A DNA stretch of 43,026 bases from Candidatus Heimdallarchaeota archaeon (lineage in GTDB: Archaea; Asgardarchaeota; Heimdallarchaeia; JABLTI01): positions 1-43,026 of the forward strand of contig JABCTZ010000015.1 in NCBI GenBank assembly GCA_018238155.1, written 5' to 3'. Shown one piece after another: positions 32,377 through 41,297 of the stretch. The translations under genes were made by a program, and so were the position numbers. Position 1 is the first letter of the stretch, and the number at the start of each line of letters is the position of its first letter. The notes under the pieces are model-generated. The model was given only the letters and a program-made list of their open reading frames with translations, was not told where the DNA came from and did no database searches.

Positions 32377-32838
32377 TTGAAGAAAATTGTGAAATTTTCA
32401 TTAGTTATTTTAATAATATGCTCATTGATTGGAGCTCAAAATACTCGCGATATTTTTGGAATAGAAGAAGGAAATGTGATAAAATACAGAATTAATGAAG
32501 CAAAAACTGAGATTACATATGAAACCTTATCTGATACTTTTAGAGGTCTAACGTATAATGAATCCGTAAAAATTGAGGAAGACACTACATTAAAAGTCAT
32601 GGTTGAAAGTATCACTGGCACTGAACTGAAATGGTATTCATCTTATGGTTTAGATGCAATAGAAGGAACATTCCCTGTAACAGCTGATTTTAATACTTTC
32701 CTAGATTTTCTCCTATTAGCTATAGATGTGTACATGAATGTTGATATTTCTAACATTTATAGCTCGGGTGTTATTGAATCTTTTAATTTTGACTTATTCA
32801 TTATACCTCTTTTCTTAGATACGGCACCACTAGCATGA
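32377..32838 (+). pseudogene. Truncated paralog of the 306-aa exported protein
   Basis: From a TTG at 32377 the frame encodes a signal peptide and an extracellular part related to the protein at 22900-23820. Matching blocks are GIEEGNVIKYRINEAKTEIT against EVGEKIYYEITKSEADVEF, ETLSDTFRGLTYNESV against DNIHETFTGFRIRNEI, and FIIPLFLDTAP against FIFPPILDNAP. The homology stops at about 32829, roughly half way through the family's length, where the sequence changes to an arginase-family fragment on the other strand. No membrane anchor remains. Confidence 0.8.
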
Positions 32839-33029
32839 ATACTTGTTGTTTCAAAAGATTGCCCTGAGAATAATTGAGAAACTTCGCGAATTTTACTCGG
32901 AGCAATTGCAGCGCCTTTTTGATAGGTTGGTGCATTGTCTTCAAATGGCGCACCTAGTATAATTGCATCGACATCTACTGCTGATTCAATCTCAGTGACT
33001 GGAAAAGTACCGTTAAATGCATCTGTCAT
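32830..33029 (-). pseudogene. N-terminal fragment of an arginase/agmatinase-family gene
   Basis: Starting from an ATG at 33029, the frame gives MTDAFNGTFPVTEIESAVDV, then DAIILGAPFEDNAPTYQKGA and AIAPSKIREVSQLFSGQSFE. The IILGAPF...G...AP..IRE pattern is the N-terminus of ureohydrolases (agmatinase, arginase, formimidoylglutamase). The metal-binding His and Asp motifs are absent because the gene is cut after about 65 residues. The frame then runs antisense through the truncated gene at 32377-32838. Confidence 0.75.
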
Positions 33030-33186
33030 TTTCTGTGCTCCAATTTTCTTGAATGTGTATGTTATTCTATATGATAAATTAATATTTATCCAAAGAAATT
33101 AACTTGTTTTTTTTCCTTACAATAATCTTTAATGAGAAAAGTAATAATAGGATATGTAAACTAAAATAGAAAAGAGGTTTGCTTTA

Positions 33187-33927
33187 ATGAACAAGAAAAA
33201 ACCAAAATATCTCAATTCATGGAAAGGGCAAGTACTGAAAGCAATAGTAAAAGATGGCATAGTAACTTGGCGAGGAATACAAAGAGCAACAAAACTGAGC
33301 GAAGCAAGTCTGAATAAAGCACTGAGCGAGCTTTTGACTCTTAAGTTATTAATTAAGCATAATCAATATTATCATGTTCAAAATGACCAATTAATAAACG
33401 AATATATGACCTATTTTCAAGCCAGAAAACCGAAAAGGAAAATTGTTAAGGATCAGTATCATACTGAGCTGGTTGAATATGTTGTTCAAAAGTCGCTTTT
33501 CGATGGTCAGAGTCTTCAAACGGTCGTTGAATATCAAACACATGACGAAGGAACCTATCGCTATATTGATGTTCTGAAATGGTCTTTTCGTGCTGAAATA
33601 CCACAGATAGCTATCTTTGAGATTATACCCCTGATAGATGATTTTGGTGCTACTATTCGTCAAATAAAATACTATAAATCATTAATTGATCATCACTCCG
33701 AATCGAATTTTGGTCCCTATCAGGATAAAGAGCTTTTTACTTATTTAGTACTACTTGCTACTAAAGAAAATTTCACCGCCTTTCATCAATTCAAGAATTC
33801 CCTCATCGCATCTGATTTGGACTATATTATGTTTGTGAAACTCACTCATAAGCAAGACAAAATTTATCCCCTCAGGGGTTTTTCTAACGCAATTTTCAAT
33901 CCCTTGAATAAATGGATTCTTGAATGA
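33187..33927 (+). CDS. Winged-helix protein with a degenerate PD-(D/E)XK nuclease-like domain
   Basis: The 246-residue protein starts with a winged-helix DNA-binding domain (about 10-65; ITWRGIQRATKLSEASLNKA-like turn, then a wing). The C-terminal part (about 88-240) follows the order of PD-(D/E)XK nucleases: a helix, D128 in YRYIDVLKW, the strand IAIFEIIPLI with E145, and RQIKYYKSLI with Q159 and Y162. The usual E-x-K lysine is replaced (EII), so cleavage activity is doubtful. It may be a DNA-binding regulator built on a nuclease fold, or a restriction-like protein with a moved active site. Confidence 0.6.
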   Translation: MNKKKPKYLNSWKGQVLKAIVKDGIVTWRGIQRATKLSEASLNKALSELLTLKLLIKHNQYYHVQNDQLINEYMTYFQARKPKRKIVKDQYHTELVEYVVQKSLFDGQSLQTVVEYQTHDEGTYRYIDVLKWSFRAEIPQIAIFEIIPLIDDFGATIRQIKYYKSLIDHHSESNFGPYQDKELFTYLVLLATKENFTAFHQFKNSLIASDLDYIMFVKLTHKQDKIYPLRGFSNAIFNPLNKWILE

Positions 33928-33950
33928 AAAAAGATCTATTTCAATTGTTT

Positions 33951-33978
33951 ACTAACTTGAAGAAGAAATTGTGTTGCA
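33951..33978 (+). repeat. Array repeat copy S (decayed)
   Basis: ACTAACTTGAAGAAGAAATT and GTGTTG resemble copy R. It lies between the ends of two converging genes. Identity is low. Confidence 0.35.
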
Positions 33979-33998
33979 ACAGATTATTCAACTAGTCT

Positions 33999-34592
33999 TT
34001 AGTGCTCTCTAGAATATCTCCATAGATAGAGAGATGCATATGATCGATAAGGTTTCCAACGAATGGAGAACTGTTCTAAATCTTTAGCTGAAGGGAGTTC
34101 ATCAAAACCATAAATCAACATAATTGCTCTTCTTAAGCCTAAGTCATCAGGAGCAAAAATATCTTCACGAGCAAGTGAGAAGATCAAAAACATTTGAGCA
34201 GTCCACCGACCAATACCTTTTGTTTGTATTAATTCAGTAATAATCTCTTCATCGGTCATTTGATCAAATTTCTTTGGGTTGATAGATTTGTCAATAAATT
34301 TCCTGGAAAGATTATCACAATAAGCTCTTTTTTGTCTCGAGATGCCTGCTGATTGTAAATCAATTTCGTTAAGCTTTCTATGTTCTACAGGAGTAATTTT
34401 GCTCTTTGGAAAGAGCTTCTTGTATTTCTCATAAATGGTTTTTGCCGATTTCCAACTTATCTGCTGGTAAATAATTGCTTCTATTAATGATTCAAAATAA
34501 TCTTTGTTTTTGATAAGTTTAATCTCACCATCTTTTTCAATAATTTGTTTCAAAGCTTTATCTTTCTTTAAAAATTCAATTGCACCATTCAT
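33999..34592 (-). CDS. alkA: DNA-3-methyladenine glycosylase II-like (HhH-GPD)
   Basis: This 197-residue protein is a complete HhH-GPD base-excision enzyme. An N-terminal helical region contains YFESLIEAIIYQQISWKSAK, the start of the conserved core. The helix-hairpin-helix is ELIQTKGIGRWTAQMFLIFS (about 120-139), followed by the catalytic Asp segment FAPDDLGL (D149/D150). The length matches archaeal AlkA-type glycosylases, which lack the N-terminal domain of E. coli AlkA. They remove alkylated bases such as 3-methyladenine from DNA. No Fe-S cluster cysteines are present, which argues against endonuclease III. Confidence 0.88.
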   Translation of the reverse strand: MNGAIEFLKKDKALKQIIEKDGEIKLIKNKDYFESLIEAIIYQQISWKSAKTIYEKYKKLFPKSKITPVEHRKLNEIDLQSAGISRQKRAYCDNLSRKFIDKSINPKKFDQMTDEEIITELIQTKGIGRWTAQMFLIFSLAREDIFAPDDLGLRRAIMLIYGFDELPSAKDLEQFSIRWKPYRSYASLYLWRYSREH

Positions 34593-34710
34593 TTTGAGTT
34601 TTAATGAGTAATTGGAATAAAAAATTTGTTAAAAAAAAGTGTTAATTTAACTCAAAAATTGATTTAACGATTGAATTATCCCAACCAAAATGTTTTATTC
34701 ATTGGATAAC

Positions 34711-34720
34711 TTATATATTC
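34711..34720 (+). promoter_or_regulatory. TATA box of the YccF-like gene
   Basis: TTATATATTC is centred 25 bases upstream of the ATG at 34739, which predicts a leaderless transcript. Confidence 0.65.
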
Positions 34721-34738
34721 AACATTTGAGGAATAATT

Positions 34739-35086
34739 ATGGTAAATATAATACTTAGAATTCTTTGGGTGATCTTTATAGGTTCATGGTTAATGCCTCT
34801 CTTCTATGTGTTAGGTTTTATTTTCATGGCTTTAATTATAACAGCTCCAATAGGACTTTGGTTCTTTAATAAAATCGGTTATGTCTTTTCACTTCATGAA
34901 GACCCAGAAAAAAAGGAAGTAACTTTCAAACGTTCAGTTGGTGGGTTACTCTGGTTCTATTTAATTGGTTGGTGGGCTGGCTTTCTTGTAGTTGTTCTCG
35001 CAGATGCATGTATAGCAACAATAATTGGTATACCACTAGGTTGGTGGTTAATTAATAGACTAGATAAGATAGTCATCCTCAGTTAG
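34739..35086 (+). CDS. YccF-domain membrane protein
   Basis: The 115-residue product has the YccF (DUF307) layout: an N-terminal WVIFIGSWLMPLFYVLGFIF helix, then APIGLWFFNKIGYVFSL, a short charged loop, a second FYLIGWWAGFLVVVLADACI helix and the closing IIGIPLGWWLINRLDKI. The family is found in bacterial and archaeal membranes, and its function is unknown. A TATA box 25 bases upstream fixes the start. Confidence 0.82.
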   Translation: MVNIILRILWVIFIGSWLMPLFYVLGFIFMALIITAPIGLWFFNKIGYVFSLHEDPEKKEVTFKRSVGGLLWFYLIGWWAGFLVVVLADACIATIIGIPLGWWLINRLDKIVILS

Positions 35087-35191
35087 TTTTTCACCTCTAT
35101 CTCTTTTTTTTCTATCCTTTCGATATTTGTTGAAACTAGTATTAGTTAGATGAATAATAATTTCCTATATGTTAGCTAACTTGGAAGAAAT

Positions 35192-35848
35192 TTACTCTTC
35201 CAATTCTGTTAGTGAAAATGGTTGTCCATGTCCTGGTAAAATGGTCTTAATATCGTACTGAGCGAGTTTATTCACACTTGCTTGACCCTCAATAAGATTA
35301 TCCATATTCGCATTCATTTCTGGTTTCTTCCAATGAGTGAATAAATCGCCACAGAAGAGCAAACCATCAGCTGTCAATATACCAATTGATCCTTTAGAAT
35401 GACCGGGAATTGATAGAATCTTTCCATCTAACCCAAATTCTGAGAGGGAAAACCCTTCTTCAACTGTTATGTCTGGTGTAAATCGATCAGATTTAGACAA
35501 TCCAAATAAAGTATTTCTTAAGAATTTGCTTATCTTACTGCCTTGAGTTCTATTCCAAAACATATCGCTCTTTTCAACCATACCGATATCATCCGAATGC
35601 ATAGCTATTTTCGTACTATATTTTCTACGTAAATATGCAGCATTTCCTGAATGATCAAAATCTCCATGAGTAAGTATGATTAAACTCAATTTACCAAGCA
35701 CACAGCCATTTTCTGTTAACTTTTCTATTAGTTGTTTACGTTTTGACTTTCTTCCTGTATCGATTAAAATAAATCCTCTCTCTGTTTGAAGGAGGAAGAT
35801 ATTTCCATTTATTCCACCAAAATTAATTTCAAATACTTTAGTAATCAT
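35192..35848 (-). CDS. Metallo-beta-lactamase-fold hydrolase
   Basis: The 218-residue protein has the metal-binding motifs of the MBL fold: LTHGDFDHSG (H61, D63, D65, H66), IPGHSKGS (H150), LFCGDLF (D168) and ILPGHGQPF (H207). These residues bind two metal ions, usually zinc or iron. The first motif is HGDxDH rather than HxHxDH, a variant seen in several glyoxalase II-like families. I start at ATG 35848, because a TATA box (TTAATATACA, 35871-35880) lies 27 bases upstream; an in-frame ATG at 35890 would place that box inside the gene. The substrate is unknown. Confidence 0.88.
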   Translation of the reverse strand: MITKVFEINFGGINGNIFLLQTERGFILIDTGRKSKRKQLIEKLTENGCVLGKLSLIILTHGDFDHSGNAAYLRRKYSTKIAMHSDDIGMVEKSDMFWNRTQGSKISKFLRNTLFGLSKSDRFTPDITVEEGFSLSEFGLDGKILSIPGHSKGSIGILTADGLLFCGDLFTHWKKPEMNANMDNLIEGQASVNKLAQYDIKTILPGHGQPFSLTELEE

Positions 35849-35870
35849 AGTAAAGAAATTATATGTGGAA

Positions 35871-35880
35871 TGTATATTAA
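35871..35880 (-). promoter_or_regulatory. TATA box of the MBL-fold gene
   Basis: Read leftward, TTAATATACA lies 27 bases before the ATG at 35848 and supports that start over the one at 35890. Confidence 0.55.
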
Positions 35881-35910
35881 ACGCTCTCAAAAGAAACCAT
35901 CAAAAGGAAA

Positions 35911-36942
35911 TCAATTGACATCAATAAAAACTTTCATGACCTTATCTTTCATTTCTAATATATACTGATAGGCTTTATTGTAATCATCGAATTTGAAATG
36001 CTTGGTCATTAATGGTTCTAGTTGGATTTTTCTAGAATGAACTAGTTCGATAGCTTGGAGATATTCTTTAGTTTGATACATAAGCATACCAATAAGTCGT
36101 AATTCATTATTTTGTATCGTAGACAAATCAATAATTGTTTTTTCACCAAATACTCCAACAATAATAATGTCTGTACCTTTTCTAGCATTCTGTATTGCAT
36201 CATCAATTGTTTGTCTATTCCCAACACATTCGATAATTACATCCGCTTTATCTGAGCCAAAAGCTTTCACAATTTCTTCAGATAAATTCTGTTTTGAGGT
36301 GTTAATCGTATGATCAATACCTACTTTTTTTGCTAGTTCCAATCGATAATCACTCACATCGGTTATTAATACCGATTTAGCTCCCAGAGCTTTTGCTGTT
36401 TGTGCCGTAAGATTACCTATCGGTCCTGCTCCCAAAACAATGATATTTAATCCCTTCACGTCATCTGTTTTAGTAAAAACTCCACAAGCAACAGCCATAG
36501 GTTCGATCATTGCTCCATGTTCAAAGGACATATTATCTGGTAATCTAAGAACACGCTTTGCTTTCGTTACAAAGAATTCAGAAGCCATGCCGGTAGTTTG
36601 AAATCCCATAACTTTCAAGCTATAGCAAATATGGTATCTATCGTGTGTACATGAATAACATTCTCCACAAACAACTTGAGGTTGAATAGTAACTTTATCG
36701 CCTGGTTTGAAATTTGTTACTTTACTTCCAACTTCTTCAATCATTCCTGAAACTTCATGCCCTTGAGTTACAGGGTAGGTGGTGTATGGGTGTTTCCCTT
36801 GATACACATGAATATCACTGCCACAAACACCAAGACGCATTATTTTTATCAAAACATCTTTTTCGTTTAGCTCGGGGATTGGTATTTCTAGGAATTCAAT
36901 TTTACCTGGTTCAACCACTATTTGCTGTTTCATTGTTTTCAT
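35911..36942 (-). CDS. Zinc-dependent alcohol/polyol dehydrogenase (MDR family)
   Basis: The 343-residue protein is a full-length medium-chain dehydrogenase. Catalytic-zinc ligands are C40 in GVCGSD, H62-E63 in QGHE and E147 in MIEPMA. Structural-zinc cysteines are C92, C95, C98 and C106. The Rossmann motif is GAGPIG (171-176), and D195 at the end of the second strand (VLITDVSD) favours NAD over NADP. The overall pattern is closest to sorbitol/L-threonine/galactitol dehydrogenases; the substrate cannot be fixed. It precedes the MBL-fold gene on the same strand by 63 bases, but that gene seems to have its own promoter. Confidence 0.93.
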   Translation of the reverse strand: MKTMKQQIVVEPGKIEFLEIPIPELNEKDVLIKIMRLGVCGSDIHVYQGKHPYTTYPVTQGHEVSGMIEEVGSKVTNFKPGDKVTIQPQVVCGECYSCTHDRYHICYSLKVMGFQTTGMASEFFVTKAKRVLRLPDNMSFEHGAMIEPMAVACGVFTKTDDVKGLNIIVLGAGPIGNLTAQTAKALGAKSVLITDVSDYRLELAKKVGIDHTINTSKQNLSEEIVKAFGSDKADVIIECVGNRQTIDDAIQNARKGTDIIIVGVFGEKTIIDLSTIQNNELRLIGMLMYQTKEYLQAIELVHSRKIQLEPLMTKHFKFDDYNKAYQYILEMKDKVMKVFIDVN

Positions 36943-37121
36943 ATTATTCCAAATGTAATTTCATTTTTAAATTCTATTGTTTTTGATTCTAAATGTGCTA
37001 CAAATCATATCATTTGCGAAAGCAATTTTGGTTTTTATTTGTAAACCTGAATATGAAATCATTTTAGAAATATTATTTATAACCTTGAAGCCAATAATTT
37101 GTAATTGGTGCTAATTGAAGG

Positions 37122-38024
37122 ATGCAAGATTCAGTATTAGTTTTCGGAGGAACAGGTAATTATGGACAATTTATCGTGAGAAGTTTGGTTCAAAAGAAAA
37201 TACCAGTAAAGGTTTTCACTCGAGATGCTGAAAGAGCTAAAAAGAAACTTGGTGAAGAACCGGTCTTCTTTGAGGGAGATGTTCTTAATAGAAAATCAAT
37301 TATTGGTTCACTTGTAGACGTTAAGGCAATAATCATTACTTTATCTGCAATGCATGCTAAACTTATTCGAAAACAAAAGATGATAGAACACGATGCAGTT
37401 ATGGTCATCTTGGATGAAGCAGAAAAACGGCAAATAAAACGAATTGTTTTCATTTCAATTTATGATACACAAAAAGAATTAATCGACAAATTGAAACTAG
37501 AAGTAGGCTATTATAAAATAGCGATAGAAGATCGATTGGCAAAGTCCAATTTCAACTGGACGGTTTTAGGTTGCCCGCCATCATTTATGATCTTCAAAAG
37601 TTTCACTCGAAAAAGAATGATGATCGTTCCCGGAGGAGGCTCACCATTAATGCCTTCATTAGCTCCACAAGATGTGGGTGAGATTGCTGCTCAAGCGGTC
37701 ATAAGAGACGATCTAAATAAAAAACGATTTCGTATGACTTCTGCTGAACCATTTTCATTTCCAGAGGTAGCAGAAAGAATCTCATCTGTTCTTGGAAGAA
37801 AGATAAAATATCGTAAATTACCACTATTTGGTCTGAAAATTGCTTCTATTGCAACTTATCCATTTAATCCCTATCTAAGACATTTAGTAAAATATGTCCA
37901 ATTACTGAATAATTTCCCAACCGATATAGCTAAACAAGCTGTTGTGGATCACCAAATTCTAAAGAGTACATTTGATTATGAATCCATGTCATTGGAAGAT
38001 TACATAAGAATAAGTCTCAAATAA
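37122..38024 (+). CDS. NmrA-like NAD(P)-binding protein
   Basis: This 300-residue protein is an atypical short-chain dehydrogenase. Its dinucleotide motif is VLVFGGTGNYGQFIVRSLVQ (GGTGxxG at 9-15), followed by VKVFTRD and VFFEGDVLNRKSIIGSL, where the second Asp contacts the cofactor. The catalytic Y-x3-K of classical SDRs is not obvious, as usual in NmrA-like proteins. The C-terminal part (FRMTSAEPFSFPEVAERISS, LGRKIKYRKLP) is typical of the family. Members sense the redox state or reduce small substrates. Confidence 0.85.
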   Translation: MQDSVLVFGGTGNYGQFIVRSLVQKKIPVKVFTRDAERAKKKLGEEPVFFEGDVLNRKSIIGSLVDVKAIIITLSAMHAKLIRKQKMIEHDAVMVILDEAEKRQIKRIVFISIYDTQKELIDKLKLEVGYYKIAIEDRLAKSNFNWTVLGCPPSFMIFKSFTRKRMMIVPGGGSPLMPSLAPQDVGEIAAQAVIRDDLNKKRFRMTSAEPFSFPEVAERISSVLGRKIKYRKLPLFGLKIASIATYPFNPYLRHLVKYVQLLNNFPTDIAKQAVVDHQILKSTFDYESMSLEDYIRISLK

Positions 38025-38124
38025 TTATAAAATTGAAAAAGAAAAAATTAGGCTAAGAACAACAAGAGCAAACTTTATTCAGTAGTTAGAATAGTCATAA
38101 TTGATTAGTAAATTGATATAATTA

Positions 38125-39105
38125 GTGGAGAAATTAAAATTGGCTTTAGGTTTAATTGCTTGGTCATTCAAGAGTGTTAAAATAAACGTACTAAATAAAA
38201 AAGCAATCAAATATGCAGAAAAAAAAGAATTTGAGAAAGCAATTGCTACTTTTCTAAAGGTACTTGATGAAATGCCTGATCATGCAATTACCTGGCAAAA
38301 TATTGGTACGGCTTATTATGAATCGAAAAATTTGGAAAAGGCTGCTGAGAGCTTCAAAAAAGCATTTCAAAAAGATTCATCTTTAGTTGCAGCAGGGTTT
38401 AATTGGGGTACTTCATTAATTGCTCTAGGTAAGCATTCAGAAGCAATAACCGCTTTTGAATCTGCGTTAAAGGAAGAACCTGATACAATTCAAGGAAGAC
38501 TTGAATTGGCTAAATTGTACTGGCACGAAGGGAAGCATCAAAAAGCAATAGATGATTTTCTAAAAGTTCTAAAAAGTGATGAACAAAACATTGATGCGAT
38601 AAAAGGTGCTGCAGAAGCTTATCTTAGGACAAATCAAAGAACCAAAGCAATAAAATATTTCGAAAAAGCATTAGAAGTTGATCCTGAGGATACTTATTCA
38701 TTATATAAACTAGGTTGTTTATTTGCTGATAATAAGAAATTCGATCTTGGTCGAGAGATATTGGAAAAGGCTCTGAAAATAAATCCCAATTTTCATGACC
38801 CTCGATTTATGATCGCTAAGATTGATATTATTACTGGAAAATACCTTGAAGCAATAAAAAACCTTGATAAATTAAATAAAAGTTATCCCAATAATTGGGA
38901 AATTTTATTCTTTTTAGGACAAGCATTAGGCAATAGTGGAAATCTCAAAAAAGCAATAACTATTCTCGATCAAGTAGTAAAACTTCAACCTAATTTAGCT
39001 GATGCGTGGAAATTCTTGGCAATCTGCCATAATAAATTAGGGGATAAAGATAAAGCTACAATGTATGAAAAAAAGTATAGAACTATGGTAAAACAATTAC
39101 CCTAG
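38125..39105 (+). CDS. Tetratricopeptide-repeat protein
   Basis: The 326-residue protein starts at a GTG (38125) and is made of about eight TPR units of 34 residues with the W/A-G-Y-A-F-A-P pattern, for example AITWQNIGTAYYESKNLEKA followed by AESFKKAFQKD. It has no signal peptide. The hydrophobic start (LALGLIAWSF) may be a weak membrane contact. TPR proteins act as scaffolds; the partner is unknown. Confidence 0.92.
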   Translation: MEKLKLALGLIAWSFKSVKINVLNKKAIKYAEKKEFEKAIATFLKVLDEMPDHAITWQNIGTAYYESKNLEKAAESFKKAFQKDSSLVAAGFNWGTSLIALGKHSEAITAFESALKEEPDTIQGRLELAKLYWHEGKHQKAIDDFLKVLKSDEQNIDAIKGAAEAYLRTNQRTKAIKYFEKALEVDPEDTYSLYKLGCLFADNKKFDLGREILEKALKINPNFHDPRFMIAKIDIITGKYLEAIKNLDKLNKSYPNNWEILFFLGQALGNSGNLKKAITILDQVVKLQPNLADAWKFLAICHNKLGDKDKATMYEKKYRTMVKQLP

Positions 39106-39167
39106 TCCGTACTTTTCTCTTTTCTATATTTTTTATTTTTTATGTGAATCATCAACCAAAAAGTATT

Positions 39168-39193
39168 TTTTTTGTGTCTTAAAGAAGAAGCAA
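39168..39193 (+). repeat. Array repeat copy U (decayed)
   Basis: TTTTTGTGTCTTAAAGAAGA and AGCAAA resemble the core of copies D and L. It lies in the short gap between the TPR gene and the next gene. It is weak and may be chance. Confidence 0.3.
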
Positions 39194-39258
39194 AACGTTT
39201 ATGTCGATGTTAACTAGTAAAAAAGTCAGTAATCGATACACAAAAGAGAGAAGAAAAA

Positions 39259-39786
39259 ATGGTTAGAACATTCTTTAAAAGAAAAGCAAGTGTAATAAAT
39301 AGATATCTGATAATTTTTATCGTATGCGCAGTACTAGGAGTCGCTTCATTTGCAGTATTCGCAGCTTTAGTATCTGATTATACATTAATTTCCATTCTAC
39401 CTGTATTCGTTGTTGTTGCGTGCTCCTTGACTGGATTTCGGAACCTTGACGGTTATCTTAAGGCTATCAAGGTAAAGAAGCCAATTGAAGTATTAGTCGA
39501 GGAAAAAAATGTTAAAGCACTAATGAACAATGTAAAACTAGGAAAAGAAATGGGTTTTGAAGCAGATTTGCGATATGTGTTGAGTATGTATGCCATGGTC
39601 GATATTGATTCAAATAAAATCTTTCCAACTTTACTAGGACATTATATGAATTATAAAAAAACAAACAACAAAATGCCCAAAATATTCACTAATGCACTAA
39701 AATTTCATGCCCAGAAAATCGGAGTAGTCGACTATATAGCGTATGCAGAAGCACAGATACAAGAAATTTTGAAAGTGGTAGAATAA
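39259..39786 (+). CDS. Small membrane protein, unknown function
   Basis: The 175-residue product has two adjacent membrane helices (about 14-37, RYLIIFIVCAVLGVASFAVF, and 42-58) followed by a cytosolic helical domain (60-175) with no recognised motif. The purine-rich AGAGAGAAGAAAAA before the ATG may help translation. Nothing around it suggests a role. Confidence 0.65.
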   Translation: MVRTFFKRKASVINRYLIIFIVCAVLGVASFAVFAALVSDYTLISILPVFVVVACSLTGFRNLDGYLKAIKVKKPIEVLVEEKNVKALMNNVKLGKEMGFEADLRYVLSMYAMVDIDSNKIFPTLLGHYMNYKKTNNKMPKIFTNALKFHAQKIGVVDYIAYAEAQIQEILKVVE

Positions 39787-39897
39787 TGAAAAAAATTCAG
39801 CAAATAACAGATAGAAATCATCGTGTGTTTACACGATAACTTTCTACTGATAATCCTTGATAAAACTAAAAGTAGACATGGGATAAATATGAAATGT

Positions 39898-39907
39898 TAA
39901 ATATTCT
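39898..39907 (+). promoter_or_regulatory. TATA box of the second GNAT gene
   Basis: TTAAATATTC is centred about 23 bases upstream of the ATG at 39925, which predicts a leaderless transcript. Confidence 0.5.
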
Positions 39908-39924
39908 GTAATTACCTTAATAGT

Positions 39925-40392
39925 ATGTATTCTTTAAGAAAAGCTACAAAATATGATATGGAAATATTGATAGAATTTCGTATCGAATTTTTAAAGGATT
40001 TTCAAGAATTGCCATCGGATGAAGAGTTATTAATATTCAAAGAAAATCTAAAGAAATTTCTGATTGAAAAGATGGTCTCTGATGAGTTTGTTGCTTGGTT
40101 GGCAGTTTATGATAATGAAATTGTTGCAACAAGTGGAATATCCTATTTACAAAGACCACCTCATTTTTCGAATCCTTCTGGCAAGTCTGCGTATATTATG
40201 AATATGTATACAAAACCTGAATGGCGTAGAAAAGGCATTGGTTCAGCTATATTTGAGAAGTTATTGGAAGAAATAAAGAAAGCAGGAATACAGAATATTT
40301 CACTCCATGCAACTCCTAATGGTAGAAATCTCTATGAAAAATTTGGTTTTACAGATAGTGAGGATTATATGGGTTTAGATATTTCAGAATAG
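39925..40392 (+). CDS. GNAT-family N-acetyltransferase
   Basis: The 155-residue protein is a compact GNAT domain: the N-terminal YSLRKATKYDMEILIEFR, a central AYIMNMYTKPEWRRKGIGSA with the acetyl-CoA-binding R-R-K-G-I-G, and the C-terminal LHATPNGRNLYEKFGFTDS. The pattern resembles small-molecule or protein N-acetyltransferases of archaea; the substrate is unknown. It is not closely related to the acetyltransferase at 7438. Confidence 0.88.
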   Translation: MYSLRKATKYDMEILIEFRIEFLKDFQELPSDEELLIFKENLKKFLIEKMVSDEFVAWLAVYDNEIVATSGISYLQRPPHFSNPSGKSAYIMNMYTKPEWRRKGIGSAIFEKLLEEIKKAGIQNISLHATPNGRNLYEKFGFTDSEDYMGLDISE

Positions 40393-40457
40393 CAATGTGA
40401 CCATATTTAGCGAACAAAGAGTGAATATAGAAGCAATTCTTTTTGTAACAACTTTGT

Positions 40458-41156
40458 TCATTTTCTATCCTTTGTTTTTTGTGCAAAAAGAATGTAATGA
40501 CCTGATCCTTTCTTTTTATTGATTCTCTCAATTGTTATTGGTGGCGAGTACCATTCTTTGTAATAAAAATCTTTGAACTCGAAACCTTTGAAGAATTCAA
40601 AAACATCTTCTAATTTAAAGAAGAAATGGGGGATACCTTTCTCAGGTTCTTCCGATTTAATGATAGTTTGTTCATCTACTATTCCTTCCCCATAAAATGG
40701 TATATTGGGATCTTTAGTGAGTAGTGTTAAATATAAGAATCCACCTGGTTTCAGCACTCGAGATATTTCAGAGACCGTCTTAATCACATCGTGTTTGTAT
40801 GCATGATATATAACATTGAATGCGATAACTAAATCGAAATTATTATCCTGATAAGGCAATTCAGTCATCTTTCCCTGTTCTACTTGTGCCTCTAAACCTT
40901 CTTTTTCTAACCACTCATTGGTGCTTCTAACTGCTTCTTCAGAGATATCTAAAGCAGAGACATCATAACCAATAGATGAGAAATAAATAGTATGACGACC
41001 AACTCCACAACCTAAATCCAAAATTTTAGCAGGTGGACTATTTATAGAAAAAAGTAAATTCATAATATATCCGTCTGGTCTCTTCCAGTAAGTAAAATCT
41101 TTCACCTTATTCCAATCCCAACCAACTTGCAGTGATTTTTTAGTCAAATACATCAA
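40458..41156 (-). CDS. Class I SAM-dependent methyltransferase
   Basis: The 232-residue protein has the class I methyltransferase motifs in order: I, ILDLGCGVGRHTIYFS; II, VSALDISEEAV; the acidic MTELPYQDNNFDLVIAFNVI around motif IV; and post-IV RVLKPGGFLYLTLLTKD. The order matches the methyltransferase type 11/25 group. A C-terminal beta region (about 175-225) may shape the substrate site. The second Met (MYLTKK) could be the start. The substrate is unknown. Confidence 0.9.
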   Translation of the reverse strand: MMYLTKKSLQVGWDWNKVKDFTYWKRPDGYIMNLLFSINSPPAKILDLGCGVGRHTIYFSSIGYDVSALDISEEAVRSTNEWLEKEGLEAQVEQGKMTELPYQDNNFDLVIAFNVIYHAYKHDVIKTVSEISRVLKPGGFLYLTLLTKDPNIPFYGEGIVDEQTIIKSEEPEKGIPHFFFKLEDVFEFFKGFEFKDFYYKEWYSPPITIERINKKKGSGHYILFAQKTKDRK

Positions 41157-41297
41157 CCCAAAATAAATTCAATATCTTAACATCAATCAAAAAATGTTTT
41201 CATTGATAAATCTGATGAGAAATACAAGTTAATTGGGATGAGAGTCTTTGAAAACATATCAGAATAGCTTTTTTAATAATGCTTGTAACAATAAATT

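Noticed and set aside
32757..32838. Part of the leftward 90-codon frame as real arginase sequence
   Set aside because: Only codons from 33029 down to about 32830 match the arginase family; the rest is antisense to the truncated exported-protein gene.
35161..35190. A further decayed repeat copy (GCTAACTTGGAAGAAATTT)
   Set aside because: Only a short purine-rich match remains, which could occur by chance in this AT-rich sequence.
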